Below the pieces are notes generated by a model. It was not told where the DNA came from. It saw only the letters and a list, made by a program, of their open reading frames with translations, and searched no databases. A program made the position numbers and the translations under genes. A stretch of 64,000 bases of DNA from Ochromonas danica (lineage: Eukaryota; Sar; Chrysophyceae; Chromulinales; Chromulinaceae), in NCBI GenBank assembly GCA_015146655.1, contig VKHL01000018.1, forward strand, positions 92,001-156,000. Reading direction: 5' to 3'. The stretch's first letter is position 1, and every line of letters begins with the position of its first letter. Below, piece after piece: positions 31,406 through 42,768 of this stretch.

Positions 31406-34400
31406 ATGGCAAGCAGCTGCTGCTCTTGTTTCTTTTCTTGCTGCCGTCCACGGACCTATCAACGATTGATTCAAGATCTGTATCGCTCTGCAAAGGCTGA
31501 TCAAAAGAGCAGTGCAATTGTTTGCAACAGAGATAAGATCAATGCTGTAGCTGACTATACAAGCACCTACCCACAGAAGTTTCGTCTTGTTGCAGACCTC
31601 TTGGATCAAACCTTTTCTCGATCATGTCTTCGTGGAGATCATGGTTATGTTATTCTTACGATGGAAACTTTTCGGACCTTGCTCCGTAAGTACCATTCAA
31701 TCAATTTATCCTACATGTTGGAAGGACATCTCAATTTTATCCTTCGATCAGCGATCAGTTCATATGACCTAGCATATCTAAAAGCTGCAGCAAAATTACT
31801 GAAAGATTGTATCAGATTAGATGTACTTGTGACTCAACTGGACTTTATTGATGCATTGTTGGATCTCTGCGAAGATCCTGCTTTGATACCTATGGGTAAT
31901 GAACTCAACAAAAATGGCGTTCCAGAACCCAGTGGTCGACAATGCAATCCAATCCGATTTATGGGATTTACTATCCTCACAGCATTATTGAAGATGTTGC
32001 CTAGACGATCTTATTACCTTGATAATCGCTTGTTAAGGATATTATCAATCATCTTTGTTGTGCTTGCGAGCAATGGTAGCCAAGTGAAAGTTCACGAGCG
32101 TAATCTTGATAATGAGCTCACTCGCAGCGCGCAAGCTTTTGAAATAATGGATAATGCAGCGTTTATACCTACCACTTTGGATGAATTGGGGTGGAAAGCT
32201 TGGCAAACCCTCTGTGGAGCTGCGGATCCACCTTTGTTGCAGAAAATTGTGCTCCTGCTCTGCGAGAAAATGCTTGAAGGCAAATGGAGTTTCTGTACAT
32301 CTTTTTCGTTTGATTTATTTTTTATACTGACTGCTTCAGCTAAGAGCAATGGAACAACGGCATTTATGCGAATGCCAGACACATTTCTAACATTCCTACA
32401 AGCACATTTCACAGGGCAACAAGTTGTTTTCCATAGAATGGAGGAAAAAGCTGCTGCAAGTCGTTGCGTTGTAAGAGATGGTTCTGAGCATATGTTGCGT
32501 GACAGGCTGCTGCGATTACGCGATGTTGATGATGGATTGCATTTCCTATCTTTGTGGCTCATGCAATCCAGCTCTTCAGAGGAAATTGTTACAATTGAAT
32601 CTTTGCTCAATGCTGTGGAAAAGCTACTAGAAATTGTTGCTGAAGTGATTAAATCAGTTCCTGGTGTTGTTCATTATGGTGTCTTGGTGGAGGACCTATT
32701 GTCAAGGCTACCAGCTGATCCTTGCTTATCGCGTGTATATGCTCTGCCAATGCCCATTCCACTTTATTTGGATGATAAACGGGAAGAGAAGGCAGCTTCT
32801 GATCTGCTTGTGCTGCTTGGCCAGTTGGTCTCTCGACTAGGCAAAAGAGTTGCTCGTATCGGAGCTGGCCTTCAAATAGTCTGCGATGCCCTTTTGTCCA
32901 TGCAAACCTCTATCGCGCAGCAACGATTTGTCGGAACAATTGAAGAGAATATACTTTTACAGCATTTTCGCTGTTGTGGAGCTTTCTTTATGCAAGTATT
33001 GATGGCTACACTTCGTGTAGACTATCGAGCCTTGACAATTTGTCCTCCGAGAATACCTGTCATTCTTACTGAGTCGACTATGCGTGGCTTGTTGGACTTG
33101 GCGGGAGCTACATATAACGCGGAACTTTCTAGACAGGCTATCTTAGTAATTACGACTCTCTTGACTCGTTCGGAACCATTATGCGAGTACTTCGTGCTAC
33201 ATAACCCGGCGTCTGGAGCAAATTTGGGACTCTTTGCCCAAGATATTTGGCGGAGAAACCATTTGTTTTATCCACAAAGCACTTCTATAGTACATGGTTT
33301 GCTATCGTTTCAGTGGGATCGTCTCTTGGCCTTGGCATCTCAAACTACTGCTCGTCGACAATTGATCGCCACGGAGATCTGCTTACTTTGGAACCTAATG
33401 GTATTTGAACATTTGTTACCTTCTGGTCAAATTTATTAAACTGATGGTTGTGTATCTTATTTCAGGCGCAGCTTTTATTTTGCCATGGTCCTCAAGCAGC
33501 GGTTGGAGCCATTCCAATGTTGCTCTCTCTTGAGCAACTTTGGCGAACCAATTCGTCTCTTTCACCTTTTGGGGTTGGAATCTTACAGATATTTGTTCTA
33601 GGCTCTCTTTTAACGATGGCTGACGCATGGAAAAGCACGGAGCTCCTTGCGTTTGTGCAAGGCCATTACCATGAATGGTCCGCTTGTCCTTCAGCAGAAG
33701 CATACACTTTGGTAACAATGGACTTCATTTTGAAGGAATTGAGAGTTTCTGACGTAGCAAGTGCCATTATAGACGACTCCACTTCTGAGAAGAATATCAC
33801 TGCGTCTGTCGAGTTGCGACGAGAGAACCTTCTCCAAATACTTGTGAATTGTCGTGCTTGTCAGTCTCTTCTCTCGGCAGTTCACAAGGCATTTGATGTA
33901 TCTTTCCTTCCTCATCATCCTGAAACACTGAATATCGCGCATGCCGATTCTGAAATATATGAAAAACAGTTATCGACTTCTATTTTGCATGAAGAAGGAA
34001 GTGCCGAGCATGAGCAGCCCATCTCCCGTGCACTGTTTACCGATGATGGCGAGGAAGATGGTACAGCTACTACTCCAACTAATAGCCGCCAAAGCGCCAG
34101 TCCTCGGAGGAGAGGATCCCATACCAATAGTCGAGGGTCAGCGGGGAGCAGCAGTCGACGCCAAATAAGCCGGAGTCGCAGTCGCAGTCACTCATTTAAT
34201 GACGATTCTCGTTATTCCAAGACAGCCTTGCGAACGGGCTTCTCAGTCGCGCAAAATAACATTAGTTTGCTTGGGCTTGATGGAGATAAAGAAAATAGCA
34301 AACACAATGATAGCACTAGAAGATGTGCCGTCTCTAAGAATGTTCGAACTGAGCAATGGAGGGTAGACTTTCGCGCCAGCTTGGCGCAGTTGGAGGTAAG

Positions 34401-34499
34401 AGTGAAAACCTAGAATTCATCAATACTCCTTCTCAAAGTATGATATGTGCTTGTTTTTAGCATGCGGATTTATTGCAGGAGGTTCTCCAGTTGGCGTAA
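31406..34499 (+). CDS. EFR3: EFR3, plasma-membrane scaffold of PI 4-kinase
   Basis: Three exons (31406-33400, 33466-34395, 34461-34499) encode 987 residues. EFR3 anchors phosphatidylinositol 4-kinase III alpha and TTC7 at the plasma membrane. The N terminus MASSCCSCFFSCCRPRTYQR carries the Cys cluster that is palmitoylated, followed by the family RPRY-like RLIQDLY motif. The body is a rod of ARM/HEAT helices, for example GYVILTMETFRTLLRKYHSI. The region around residues 850-930 is Ser/Arg-rich and likely disordered or phosphorylated. The last exon is only 13 codons long. Human EFR3A is about 820 residues, so the length is slightly above normal because of the disordered segment. Confidence 0.88.
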
Positions 34500-34582
34500 T
34501 GCAAGAGAATGGGAAATGCTGTAGTAGTTGTGGTGGTGACTTATGGTAACATTGTTAATTATCTATGCACATGAAATCCTTT

Positions 34583-35125
34583 CTAGAGTATGGAGTCTTC
34601 TTCGCGGAGGTACTCTCCGACGTCTCCCTGGTGCAGCACAACATTAGCACCAGGATCGAGGTCTTTGCAATACTCTGTTGGCTGTGCAGCCACACCGAAT
34701 CCCAAAGCAACATTGCTCAAATTGTAGACAACGACACCGCCATATTGAGGAACACCTTCTGTGATCTTGGCCAAGGCAGCTTTGGTGACATTGTTTCCAT
34801 AGAGGAAAGACATCTCCGCACCAGGTTTCACCCAGACCTTGTGCTGGGCATACTGTGCAATGTAGTCCAGACAAGTGATATTGAGACGAAACTTGCCCGA
34901 CTTAGTGAACTTGCCAAAGCATGTTCCAATGGCGAGCAAGTGGTCTCTGGCAATATTGCTCGCTAGTTTGAGTTGTGCCTCACTCATGTAATAGACACGG
35001 TCCTTGAGTAGTCGAAAAGTGTGGACGCCGTCTTTTCGATCAATGAGATTCTGTATATTTGACCCTATAAAGGTTTGCAGCTTCTCAAAAACAGTCCGGA
35101 GTTCTTCATCAGTGAGAGGTCTCAT
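34583..35125 (-). CDS. NIP7: NIP7, 60S ribosome biogenesis factor
   Basis: One exon from ATG 35125 encodes 180 residues, the exact length of human NIP7. An in-frame GTG at 35239 would add 38 unrelated residues and is rejected. NIP7 is a nucleolar protein with an N-terminal alpha/beta domain and a C-terminal PUA RNA-binding domain, needed for 27S pre-rRNA processing. Conserved stretches include MRPLTDEELRTVFEKL, LLAIGTCFGKFTKSGKFRL and KVWVKPGAEMSFLYGNNV. The promoter carries ACGCGTT 56 bp upstream. It converges with EFR3 across 83 bp. Confidence 0.97.
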   Translation of the reverse strand: MRPLTDEELRTVFEKLQTFIGSNIQNLIDRKDGVHTFRLLKDRVYYMSEAQLKLASNIARDHLLAIGTCFGKFTKSGKFRLNITCLDYIAQYAQHKVWVKPGAEMSFLYGNNVTKAALAKITEGVPQYGGVVVYNLSNVALGFGVAAQPTEYCKDLDPGANVVLHQGDVGEYLREEDSIL

Positions 35126-35927
35126 GGTCTTCTTTGCTTTTCTTGTGAATGGAAGCGAAACAATCCACTCAGAAATAGAAACGCGTTCTTGTATAAATGC
35201 GTTTCTCCTTCCCAGCTGCTTCGGTGAAGTTAACCACAAGATTATCAGAGTTGATAGCTACTGTACTAACGTTAGTAAAAGTTCTGCTTTGCGGCAGTTA
35301 TAGTCGTGGTGACAATAAAAAGAGAGAGGGGAGCTATTAGCAAGAAAAGTGAGGATCATCTTCATTACAAACAACAACAATATTATAAGCACGTCAACAA
35401 ACACCAAGACAGGACAGGACCCACAGGGCCCATTGCCCCAGCCTGACGACACTACAACAATGAACATGCATAAAAAAACAAAAGTAACGATCAAACAAAG
35501 CAAACAACCAAAATACGAACCAGCACAAATAAAAAGACATGAAAACCAATAAGGCACCAATAAAGAAACTATTTTCATCACAGAATAGTGGCTCAGAGAA
35601 CTCACTCCAGCAAGGCCAAGACGAAATCGCTAACAAACTAGCTATAGAGAACCGTGGGAAATAATACCTGCATCATCAGCCCTCCTAATTCTTTTCATGA
35701 TCACCTCGGTTAGAAGGGGGTAGGCTCTCGGTCGAACTTTTGTGGTAGACGACAAACCACAAACAAACCACAAACAAACATCATGTGAACCACTCAGCCG
35801 CATCCTCATATTCTGCCCCTCCTAGCACAAACTGAGAGGAAGGAGGCGAGGAATAAGAGGAGTGAGTTGAGGGCACGGAAAGGTATAGTAATATAAAGCA
35901 ATGCGACACAACTCCACGTTGTGCACG
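35126..35927. other. spacer, no supported gene
   Basis: This 800-bp stretch contains the NIP7 promoter, with ACGCGT at 35181-35186, then A- and C-rich sequence. A hydrophobic minus-strand frame (35258-35605) starts at GTG and looks like chance translation of T/G-rich DNA. The end nearest 35927 is likely the 3' untranslated region of the next gene. Confidence 0.5.
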
Positions 35928-36668
35928 CTATGAGATCGTACAGCAAGCACAGCCAGCAATACTTTTGCCCTTCTGGCGTCTCTTCTTCTTCCTCATTTCC
36001 GCGATTTGAATACCAAACTGACCACCACTAGTCCCTTCTTTAGGAAAAGAACCACTGTGATCGCTGCTGCCACCTTCAATGAGACTATGATCTCCCTCTA
36101 CCGCACTGTGCGAGCATGTATTATCAGGGAGGAGAACATCTGCCAAGGGGTTGCGGAAGGTGACCTTCTTCTTGGCTGACTTCAAACTACTTCTTCGAGA
36201 GGGAGAAGGGAGCACGAGACTTGACCGCAAGGTAGAGGAAGAAGGCGAGGCATCTGCAAATTGAGCGAAGGCCATGGCGACATCGACGGCATCTTCTCTC
36301 GATCCCCCGCCACTCGGTGACTTCAGGAGAGTCTTGTGAAGACTCGCACTGCTCGGGCTATCTCGAGCATTGTTGTTGCTGAGGCTGTTGAAGTCTCGAC
36401 TACCACTGCGACTACGAGGAGAGGCCGACGCAGCGCCCAGGCCGAAGCTGCCGTGGCGTGGACTTGGGCTGGACTGCTGGTTCAAGTGCTTCTTCCGCGT
36501 GCGGGCGACAGTGGGACTGTCACGGTAAGCACTGAAAGAGCTCCGACGAGGACGATTCAGCATTTCTTCATTGAAACGGTCATCATCAATGCTCAACTCC
36601 GCGAGCTCGTATTTGTTGTGATGGCGGCCCATACGCGGCGATGGCACGACCTTCACACGCGAACTCAT
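35928..36668 (-). CDS. Ser-rich protein with PP1-docking motif and CaaX box
   Basis: One exon encodes 246 residues, mostly Ser, Arg, Pro and Gly and probably disordered. Two short motifs stand out. KKKVTFRNPLAD (about residue 165) fits the RVxF consensus (KVTF) that docks on protein phosphatase 1. The C terminus, a basic run MRKKKRRQKGKS followed by IAGCACCTIS, ends in CTIS, a CaaX box with Ser last that favours farnesylation, with two extra Cys nearby for palmitoylation. I infer a lipid-anchored regulator that could bring PP1 to a membrane. No family is recognised, so the call rests on motifs alone. It is divergent with the PPR-like gene at 37262. Confidence 0.6.
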   Translation of the reverse strand: MSSRVKVVPSPRMGRHHNKYELAELSIDDDRFNEEMLNRPRRSSFSAYRDSPTVARTRKKHLNQQSSPSPRHGSFGLGAASASPRSRSGSRDFNSLSNNNARDSPSSASLHKTLLKSPSGGGSREDAVDVAMAFAQFADASPSSSTLRSSLVLPSPSRRSSLKSAKKKVTFRNPLADVLLPDNTCSHSAVEGDHSLIEGGSSDHSGSFPKEGTSGGQFGIQIAEMRKKKRRQKGKSIAGCACCTIS

Positions 36669-37261
36669 TGATGATGAGGGAATTAGACAGGAAGAAGAAG
36701 TGTAGAATTTAACAACACGAGGGAGAAGGCTCTATCAAGTTGTAGTCAGCTTGTTGCATGGAGCAGCGCAGGATGGCGATAGAGGCGTGGGGGGGAGAAG
36801 ACAAGAGAAGAAGAGAAAGAAAAGCTTCTATGGACATAGACAGTAGCAATAAAAATAGATACAGGATGGAGAGATCTCCTAAGAGTGAAGAGTAAAGAGC
36901 GGGCAAAGAAGCCAAATGAGGATAGTCCTAAGTTCCAAGTTGCGGTCACCAATTTTGGACCAAACACAGACCAGCAGACCCCGACCAGCAGCAGCAGCAG
37001 CAGCAGGACCAAGCGAAGGCAACCACCACCACTGCTGTCACTCGCCTTTTACGAAATTCCTCTCCACGACATGAAACAATTACACCAACTATAAACTGTC
37101 ACTTGCCTTTTATGTAATTCCTCTCCTTTTCATAAAGCAATTACACTAACTGTAACTATCGCTTACCTTTTACGCCATTCCTCTCCTTAGCATAAAGCAA
37201 TTACACTATCTGCTGTAGTGGAGGAATGAAGGAAATTGGTGGTGGAATAGTGTGAATAGCC
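36669..37261. other. divergent promoter region
   Basis: This 590-bp region lies between the starts at 36668 and 37262. It contains a CAG repeat near 36990-37008 and the three 60-bp repeats listed next. No coding exon is supported. Confidence 0.6.
37036..37214 (+). repeat. three diverged about 60-bp tandem repeats
   Basis: Copies start at 37036, 37097 and 37157. Each contains gccttttacg or a variant, an attcctctcc core, and aaagcaattacac or a close variant. The array ends about 48 bp before the start codon at 37262. It could be a cluster of binding sites in the promoter. Confidence 0.85.
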
Positions 37262-39001
37262 ATGAAGACGATGATGAAACGATTGGTCCTTTCCGGTCGA
37301 TTCCTCAACCATGCTATGCCAAGGACGTATTCTTGTCCGATAGTGCGTACGCTCCGACCCTTCTCCTCTGTCTCCCAAGCGCCTTACCTCTCCTCTCTCA
37401 TCGACACCAAGAGGTCACACGTTGACCCCGTCACCAACTACCAATCCTCACCTTCCGTCCTTGCTCTGCGAAGTGCTAGGGATGAAGGAAGATCGGTGAC
37501 CGTCAAGGACTTCCTCGTGGCCATGAAGGACTTGGCCGGCGAGGACTTCCCAGACACTGCCTTGGCGCTGTGGGCCTTCGACTCCCTCAAGGCCGGGCAG
37601 ATCGCCTGCATCGTGCCTATCGAGGCCTACACAGAGATCATAAAGGTCTTCTCGAAGGCGAATGACTACGGCAGCTTCTCCAAGGCCAAGGCAGTGGTGC
37701 AGAGCTTCGAGGAGAGTGGCTACAAGTACCACCCAGACCTCCTCCTGCCCCTCCTCACCTTCTATGGCAACCGTGCCCTCAGTGACGAAACAGTCACTGA
37801 ACTCCTTCGAGTCTATTCGCGTGGTATGAGTGACTTGAGAGAGAGGAACCAGCGCCTACCAGACATCACCTTGTACCTGCACGTGGCCTGGGCGTTGGTC
37901 CGCATGAAGCGATCAGAGAAAGCCGTGACAGTCTTGCGAGACATGATTAATGATCGCTATGAACCGACAGCAGCCTTGTGCTTGCCACTCCTTCATCAGT
38001 GCCTCTTCATGAGGAACGTGCGCGTGCTCGGCATCTTGGCCTCGTGGTTCTCCGATCGCTTCCAACACCGCCTGGAATACGGACAAATCACCAGAATGCT
38101 TCAGATCGCAGCTTCACATAATGATGGACAGCTTGCTTTGGTGGCCTTCCAGGTTAGCTAGACCCTCCCTCTCTCCCTCTCTCCCTCTAGTTACCGTGGC
38201 TGATCTGTGTTTGTGTTTGGTGTGTGGCTGTGGTAGATGATCTCCAAGAACTCCTACACACCTTCTTTCAATGACTACATTAGTCTTGTTCGAGCACTCT
38301 TATTGAGCAAGGATGTCATCTCAGCTATAGAGGCACTGCAGGAAGCAGAAGCGAAGCACAAGGCCATCCTTGGCGATCCCGCAGCACAGAAGCATCTGAT
38401 CTCTCTGAGAAGTCTCTTCGCCGAGGCCTTGCGGAGTGTCGAGCAGATTGATACCTTCTATTTAGCACTAGTAGATCAAGTTCGATCAACACAGCAACCT
38501 GCCTCTCAGGTTGTCTTGGATGCCATGGTCATCGCTCTAGGCCTACATGATCAACTCGATCGCGCCTTGGAAGTCTTCCTCGAATACGAGACAACCTTTC
38601 TAGTCAAGCCTACCTTAGAATCGTATAATGCGCTGTTGATAGCGACTATCAAGGCAAGAGATAGTCAACCTCAGCAGTGGCTGGATGTCTTCAAACGCAT
38701 GGAGGAGGCAGGCTTCACCCCGAACGAAGGATCGTATTCCTTGCTCATCAACCGCGCAGTGGACTTTAGAGATAGACAGCTGTTGGAGCCTTTGGTCAAG
38801 CATATCTTGGATACTAATGTCCAGCTATGGCCATTCGTCTGGCGCCGTCTGGCGACTAGTTTGTCGTGGTGGAAGAAGCATGATGTGACAGTGGATGCGA
38901 TATTAGAGCGATTGGAGGTAGCGACCGTGTCGAGGACAGTACCGCCTTACTTCTTCCAACGTCTTGAGAATATTCGCAAGAAGAGGCCAGGAGGTGTTTG
39001 A
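37262..39001 (+). CDS. mitochondrial PPR-like helical repeat protein
   Basis: Two exons (37262-38152 and 38237-39001) joined in phase 0 give 551 residues. The N terminus is basic and Ser-rich (RLVLSGRFLNHAMPRTY, RTLRPFSSVSQAPYL), typical of a mitochondrial presequence. The body is made of PPR-like helix pairs, for example YEPTAALCLPLLHQCLFM, KPTLESYNALLIATIKARD and FTPNEGSYSLLINRAVDFRD. Such proteins bind organellar transcripts. The repeats are degenerate and no C-terminal catalytic domain is seen. The intron begins gttagc and ends ggtag. Confidence 0.7.
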
Positions 39002-39087
39002 GGTGGTGGTGGTGTTAGCGTTGTGGTCGTCACAATAAGTTAATTAGATTACTGTGTAGCAGCACCTCCTTGTTCTACCTTGTCGGT

Positions 39088-40224
39088 CTAGAGAGGTAGA
39101 GGTAGGCGGTGTAGCAGTCCTGCTCTGCCTAGCACGAGCAGCGCGTCGCCTTCCACATCCAAGGCCTGTAAACCCTGTGCTTGTCTCCAAATCGCAGGGA
39201 AATCCTCCACTTCGCTATTCAACGTCTTCCTAGTCTCTTTCAATGGTGAAGAGGCGATCACTTTCGTCCATGACCACGTCCGCAGGCTACCATCTAACGA
39301 GGCTGTGATCACCTCCTCAGATCGCCGGGGATGAACGAGAATATCCGTCACTACAAGACAGCAGGTGTACAAGAGAGATAGAGAGCATAAGATAAGACCA
39401 TCAGAGGAGGAGGAGGAGGAGGAGGTTGGTCATGGGTAAGATCGCCTACCAGCAGCGGCATGGGGTTGGAAGTGCAGGGCACGGTTAGTGCGCAGATCCC
39501 ATGCTACCACTCCACCATTCCGATCACCACAGAACACTTGCTGTGCAGTTGGATGTACTCGGAGAGAGAGGAAGCCATGCGGTCCTGCGGAGGTGAACGA
39601 TGGCGATGGCTGCGCTTCTCGCGCGTCGAGTGTGTGCGCCACTTGACCAGAGCGGAGGTCGAAGATCTTGGCTGGACTTTGTCGAGTACTGCCAGCCACA
39701 GCGACTTGACCCGAAGGAGTGAACTGCACTTTGTTCACTCGCAGAGCGTCAGCTTGCAGTGCCAGGACCTGTTTTTGGGTGTAGAGGTCCCAGACAAGCA
39801 GCTGGCCAGCCTCAGACCCGCCCACTAAGGTCTCTCTGTCGCCATTGAAGGCCAACGCTGTGATCGGGTAGTCATGGTCGATCGACTGAGTCAGAGTCGA
39901 GTCAGAGGGCTGCAGGGAAGCAGCGCGCAGGCCCACTTCCAAGTCAAAGAAGTCGACGCGGCCGCGGCCGGTCACGCTGTTGGCCCCACCGAGAACAGCG
40001 AAGGTCTTCATCAAGCGAGGGATGCCACAGACTTCTAGGACATGTGCATGCTCATTCTCCACTGAGACTTGTGCTGCTTTGACCAGTGAGGAGCCAGAGG
40101 GTGGGAGGGAGAGGTAGACCTCCACAGAGGCAGATGACCCACCATTCCCTGCCACTATGACACGATCAGACGACCCCAGGAATCTCCCTGATATGAGATT
40201 CAATGAGGTTACTACTCCCTCCAT
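39088..40224 (-). CDS. NUP43: NUP43-like nucleoporin (WD40)
   Basis: Two exons (39450-40224 and 39088-39350) encode 345 residues that form a WD40 propeller. NUP43 is a peripheral member of the Y complex of the nuclear pore. Repeats include ITALAFNGDRETLVGGSEAG, LRVHPTAQQVFCGDRNGGVV and ILVHPRRSEEVITASLDGS. The end, LQALDVEGDALLVLGRAGLL, resembles the C terminus of NUP43. The intron holds a GGA repeat. The promoter is shared with the proteasome gene at 40451, and both starts are 227 bp apart. Confidence 0.72.
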
Positions 40225-40450
40225 GAATGTCTCTTAAAGATATTGAAAACCCACGACAACACTTCGAAAGACCACTGAAAAATCATCCAAAATTCTAAAT
40301 CTCCAGAATCTGGATCTAGGGTTAGATCTGGAGCTTTGGCTCTCCGGTGACTTGCTTCTGTCGACCTCTGGGCAGCAGCAGATGCTTTGCCTCGTCTTCC
40401 TCGCCCTTCTCTTACAGACCTTTGCTCGACACTCTCCTGCCTCAACCATC

Positions 40451-41173
40451 ATGTACTCCAGACAAGATCCTAGTGCTCCACATACTCACACCACCCGACC
40501 TATCGTGACAGGCACGACAGTGTTGGGCATTAAATACAAAGGCGGTGTCATGCTGGCTGCTGACACCCTCGCCTCCTATGGCTCTCTCGCACGCTATAAG
40601 GATGTGCGAAGGCTACTCAAAGTGAATGACAACACTCTGATTGGTGCCTCCGGTGAGATCAGTGACTTCCAGAGCATCCAGGAGATGTTGCAGACGATGA
40701 ACCAGGAGGACATCAACCAGGACGACGGCTACAGCCGTACCCCACAAGAATACTTCAACTATCTGCGTGCGGTCTTCTATCAACGACGTAATAAGTTCAA
40801 CCCATTGTGGAATCAGCTGCTAGTGGCAGGGTACAAGGAGAGTCGACCCTTCCTGGGCTACGTCGACCTCATCGGCACGGCCTATGAGGAGGACTTCATC
40901 TCCACTGGCTTTGGTGCTTATTTGGCAATCCCTTTAATTCGTGAGCGTTGGCATGCGGACTTGGAAGAAGGAGAGGCAGTGGCGCTCCTGGAGGACTGCT
41001 TGCGGGTGCTTTACTATCGCGACTGCCGCGCCTCGCCCAGAATTCAAATCGCCAAGGTTAGCAACGAAGGCGTTGTCATCAGTGATCCCTATGAGATCAC
41101 AACAGATTGGGAGACAGCCAACTATGATGTGCGACACACTTCCCAGGCTGTACTCGATGGCTCTTCATGGTGA
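40451..41173 (+). CDS. PSMB4: proteasome subunit beta type-4 (beta7)
   Basis: One exon from ATG 40451 encodes 240 residues. This non-catalytic beta subunit of the 20S core has a short propeptide followed by TTRPIVTGTTVLGIKYKGGV, with VMLAADTLASYGSLARYKDV next, as in human PSMB4. FNPLWNQLLVAGY and RVLYYRDCRASPRIQIAKV are also diagnostic. An in-frame ATG at 40382 would add 23 hydrophobic residues; the shorter start gives the usual propeptide length and is preferred. Confidence 0.95.
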   Translation: MYSRQDPSAPHTHTTRPIVTGTTVLGIKYKGGVMLAADTLASYGSLARYKDVRRLLKVNDNTLIGASGEISDFQSIQEMLQTMNQEDINQDDGYSRTPQEYFNYLRAVFYQRRNKFNPLWNQLLVAGYKESRPFLGYVDLIGTAYEEDFISTGFGAYLAIPLIRERWHADLEEGEAVALLEDCLRVLYYRDCRASPRIQIAKVSNEGVVISDPYEITTDWETANYDVRHTSQAVLDGSSW

Positions 41174-41345
41174 TCTCTTTAGACCACATAAAAGGAGACT
41201 TTTACATGGGAAAAGGAGAGTTCGCTCTCAGGAGTAGACGACTTTTACCCCTCACTCTCGTCATTCTAACTTACAATTTGTGCAATACATTACAAGTTAA
41301 GCTAAGCAACTGCTTTGTTCAACACCCTTTTCTCTCTCTAATGCG

Positions 41346-42646
41346 TTAGCGCCTCCATATCCCCAAGGGACTGACCTCGTGGTCAAACGAGCTGCCAACA
41401 CCCGATCCAAAGCCACCCGAGCCGCGCGCCTCTCCTAATTGGCGAAAGGTCGCCAGCCCAGGCGCGGCGGTCTCCAAAGCGGGTTGCACAGCTCCAGCAG
41501 CACGCAACGCCTCGAGCATGGAGGAGGTGCCAGCAAGCTTCGCGCCGAGAAGCTGATTGGGCACAATCACTGCCGCCTGCCCGCCATCTCTGTCATCGTT
41601 TACTGGCTGTCGATCGATGTAGAGGAAGTTCTTGGGTGCTTCGTCAGACAAGAGACGATCAGTCCATTCACGACGGGGCGGTAGACTCTCTTCTTGGTCT
41701 TCTCTTGGACCACCAGCAGCATCATCTGTTTGCAAGACATCGACAGGCAGAAGAGAGACACCCTCTCTACCCGAAGATGATGATGCTTCTCCAAGATCCT
41801 CTGGCGGCAAGAGGAAAGATATATGCGCGGGTCTGGCACGAGTGCGAGCTTTGACCTGGTTTTGCATTAGCCGCACAGTCTGCTCAGCGCGCTGAACGTC
41901 TTCGCCCAGTTGGCGGAATCGCCGGCGACCACGAGGAGCGATTCGCTGCATCACCTTCTGAGCCTCCTCGGGACCAGCAAGCACTGCCCCTTTGGTAGCC
42001 ACCGTCACGATCTCTCGAGCCACATGCTGCTGGACTTCTTCGCTGGGCAAGGCTCCGCGCATCAATCCTCCCTGTACAACAGAATTAGATCAAAAGCCAG
42101 TCAGTCCAAGGCATCAACACATTAAAGTGAAGACGTGGTGACTAACCCATTCTGTGAGCACATCCGAGGAAGCAGAAGATGTAGCGGGGGATGGAGCTGC
42201 AGCAGAAAGAAGAGGCACTAAGCCCAAGGAGGTGCAGGAGGTGTCCACTGCTAGCACGAGGTGGTGGATAGTGCTTTGTGCGCGTCGAACTAGCGCTGCC
42301 ACGGCCTCCACAGCCTGCGCGCCTCCTACCTCTTCTCCACTGCGACCCAGCACGGTGAAGAGGCTGGCATGGCAGGGTAGCATCCTCAACACCTCCTCTG
42401 CCCCATCGCCAGGTGCACACCGCAGCAGATGCTCCAAAGCGTCTTCCAGGGTAGACACTGCGAGGCAATATACTAACTTGTGCAGGAAGAACAGCCTCCT
42501 CTTCACTTCTTCTCGTACCACTTGTTGTTGAAGACGTTCTTTGAACAGATTGAGAGCAAAGTAATGGCCTTCTTTGGGATCGTTGTTGTTGCTGTTGGTC
42601 GCGGAGGAGACTACCTGCTGACCTTCTCTGCCCTGCACACAAACAC

Positions 42647-42681
<35 letters not shown>

Positions 42682-42682
42682 A

Positions 42683-42768
<86 letters not shown>

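Noticed and set aside
35258-35605. Hydrophobic minus-strand reading of 115 residues
   Set aside because: Starts at GTG, translation reflects T/G-rich DNA, no conserved pattern and no splice support.
40382-40450. Signal peptide on proteasome beta-4
   Set aside because: An upstream ATG would add a hydrophobic stretch, but the subunit is cytosolic/nuclear and the ATG at 40451 gives the normal propeptide.
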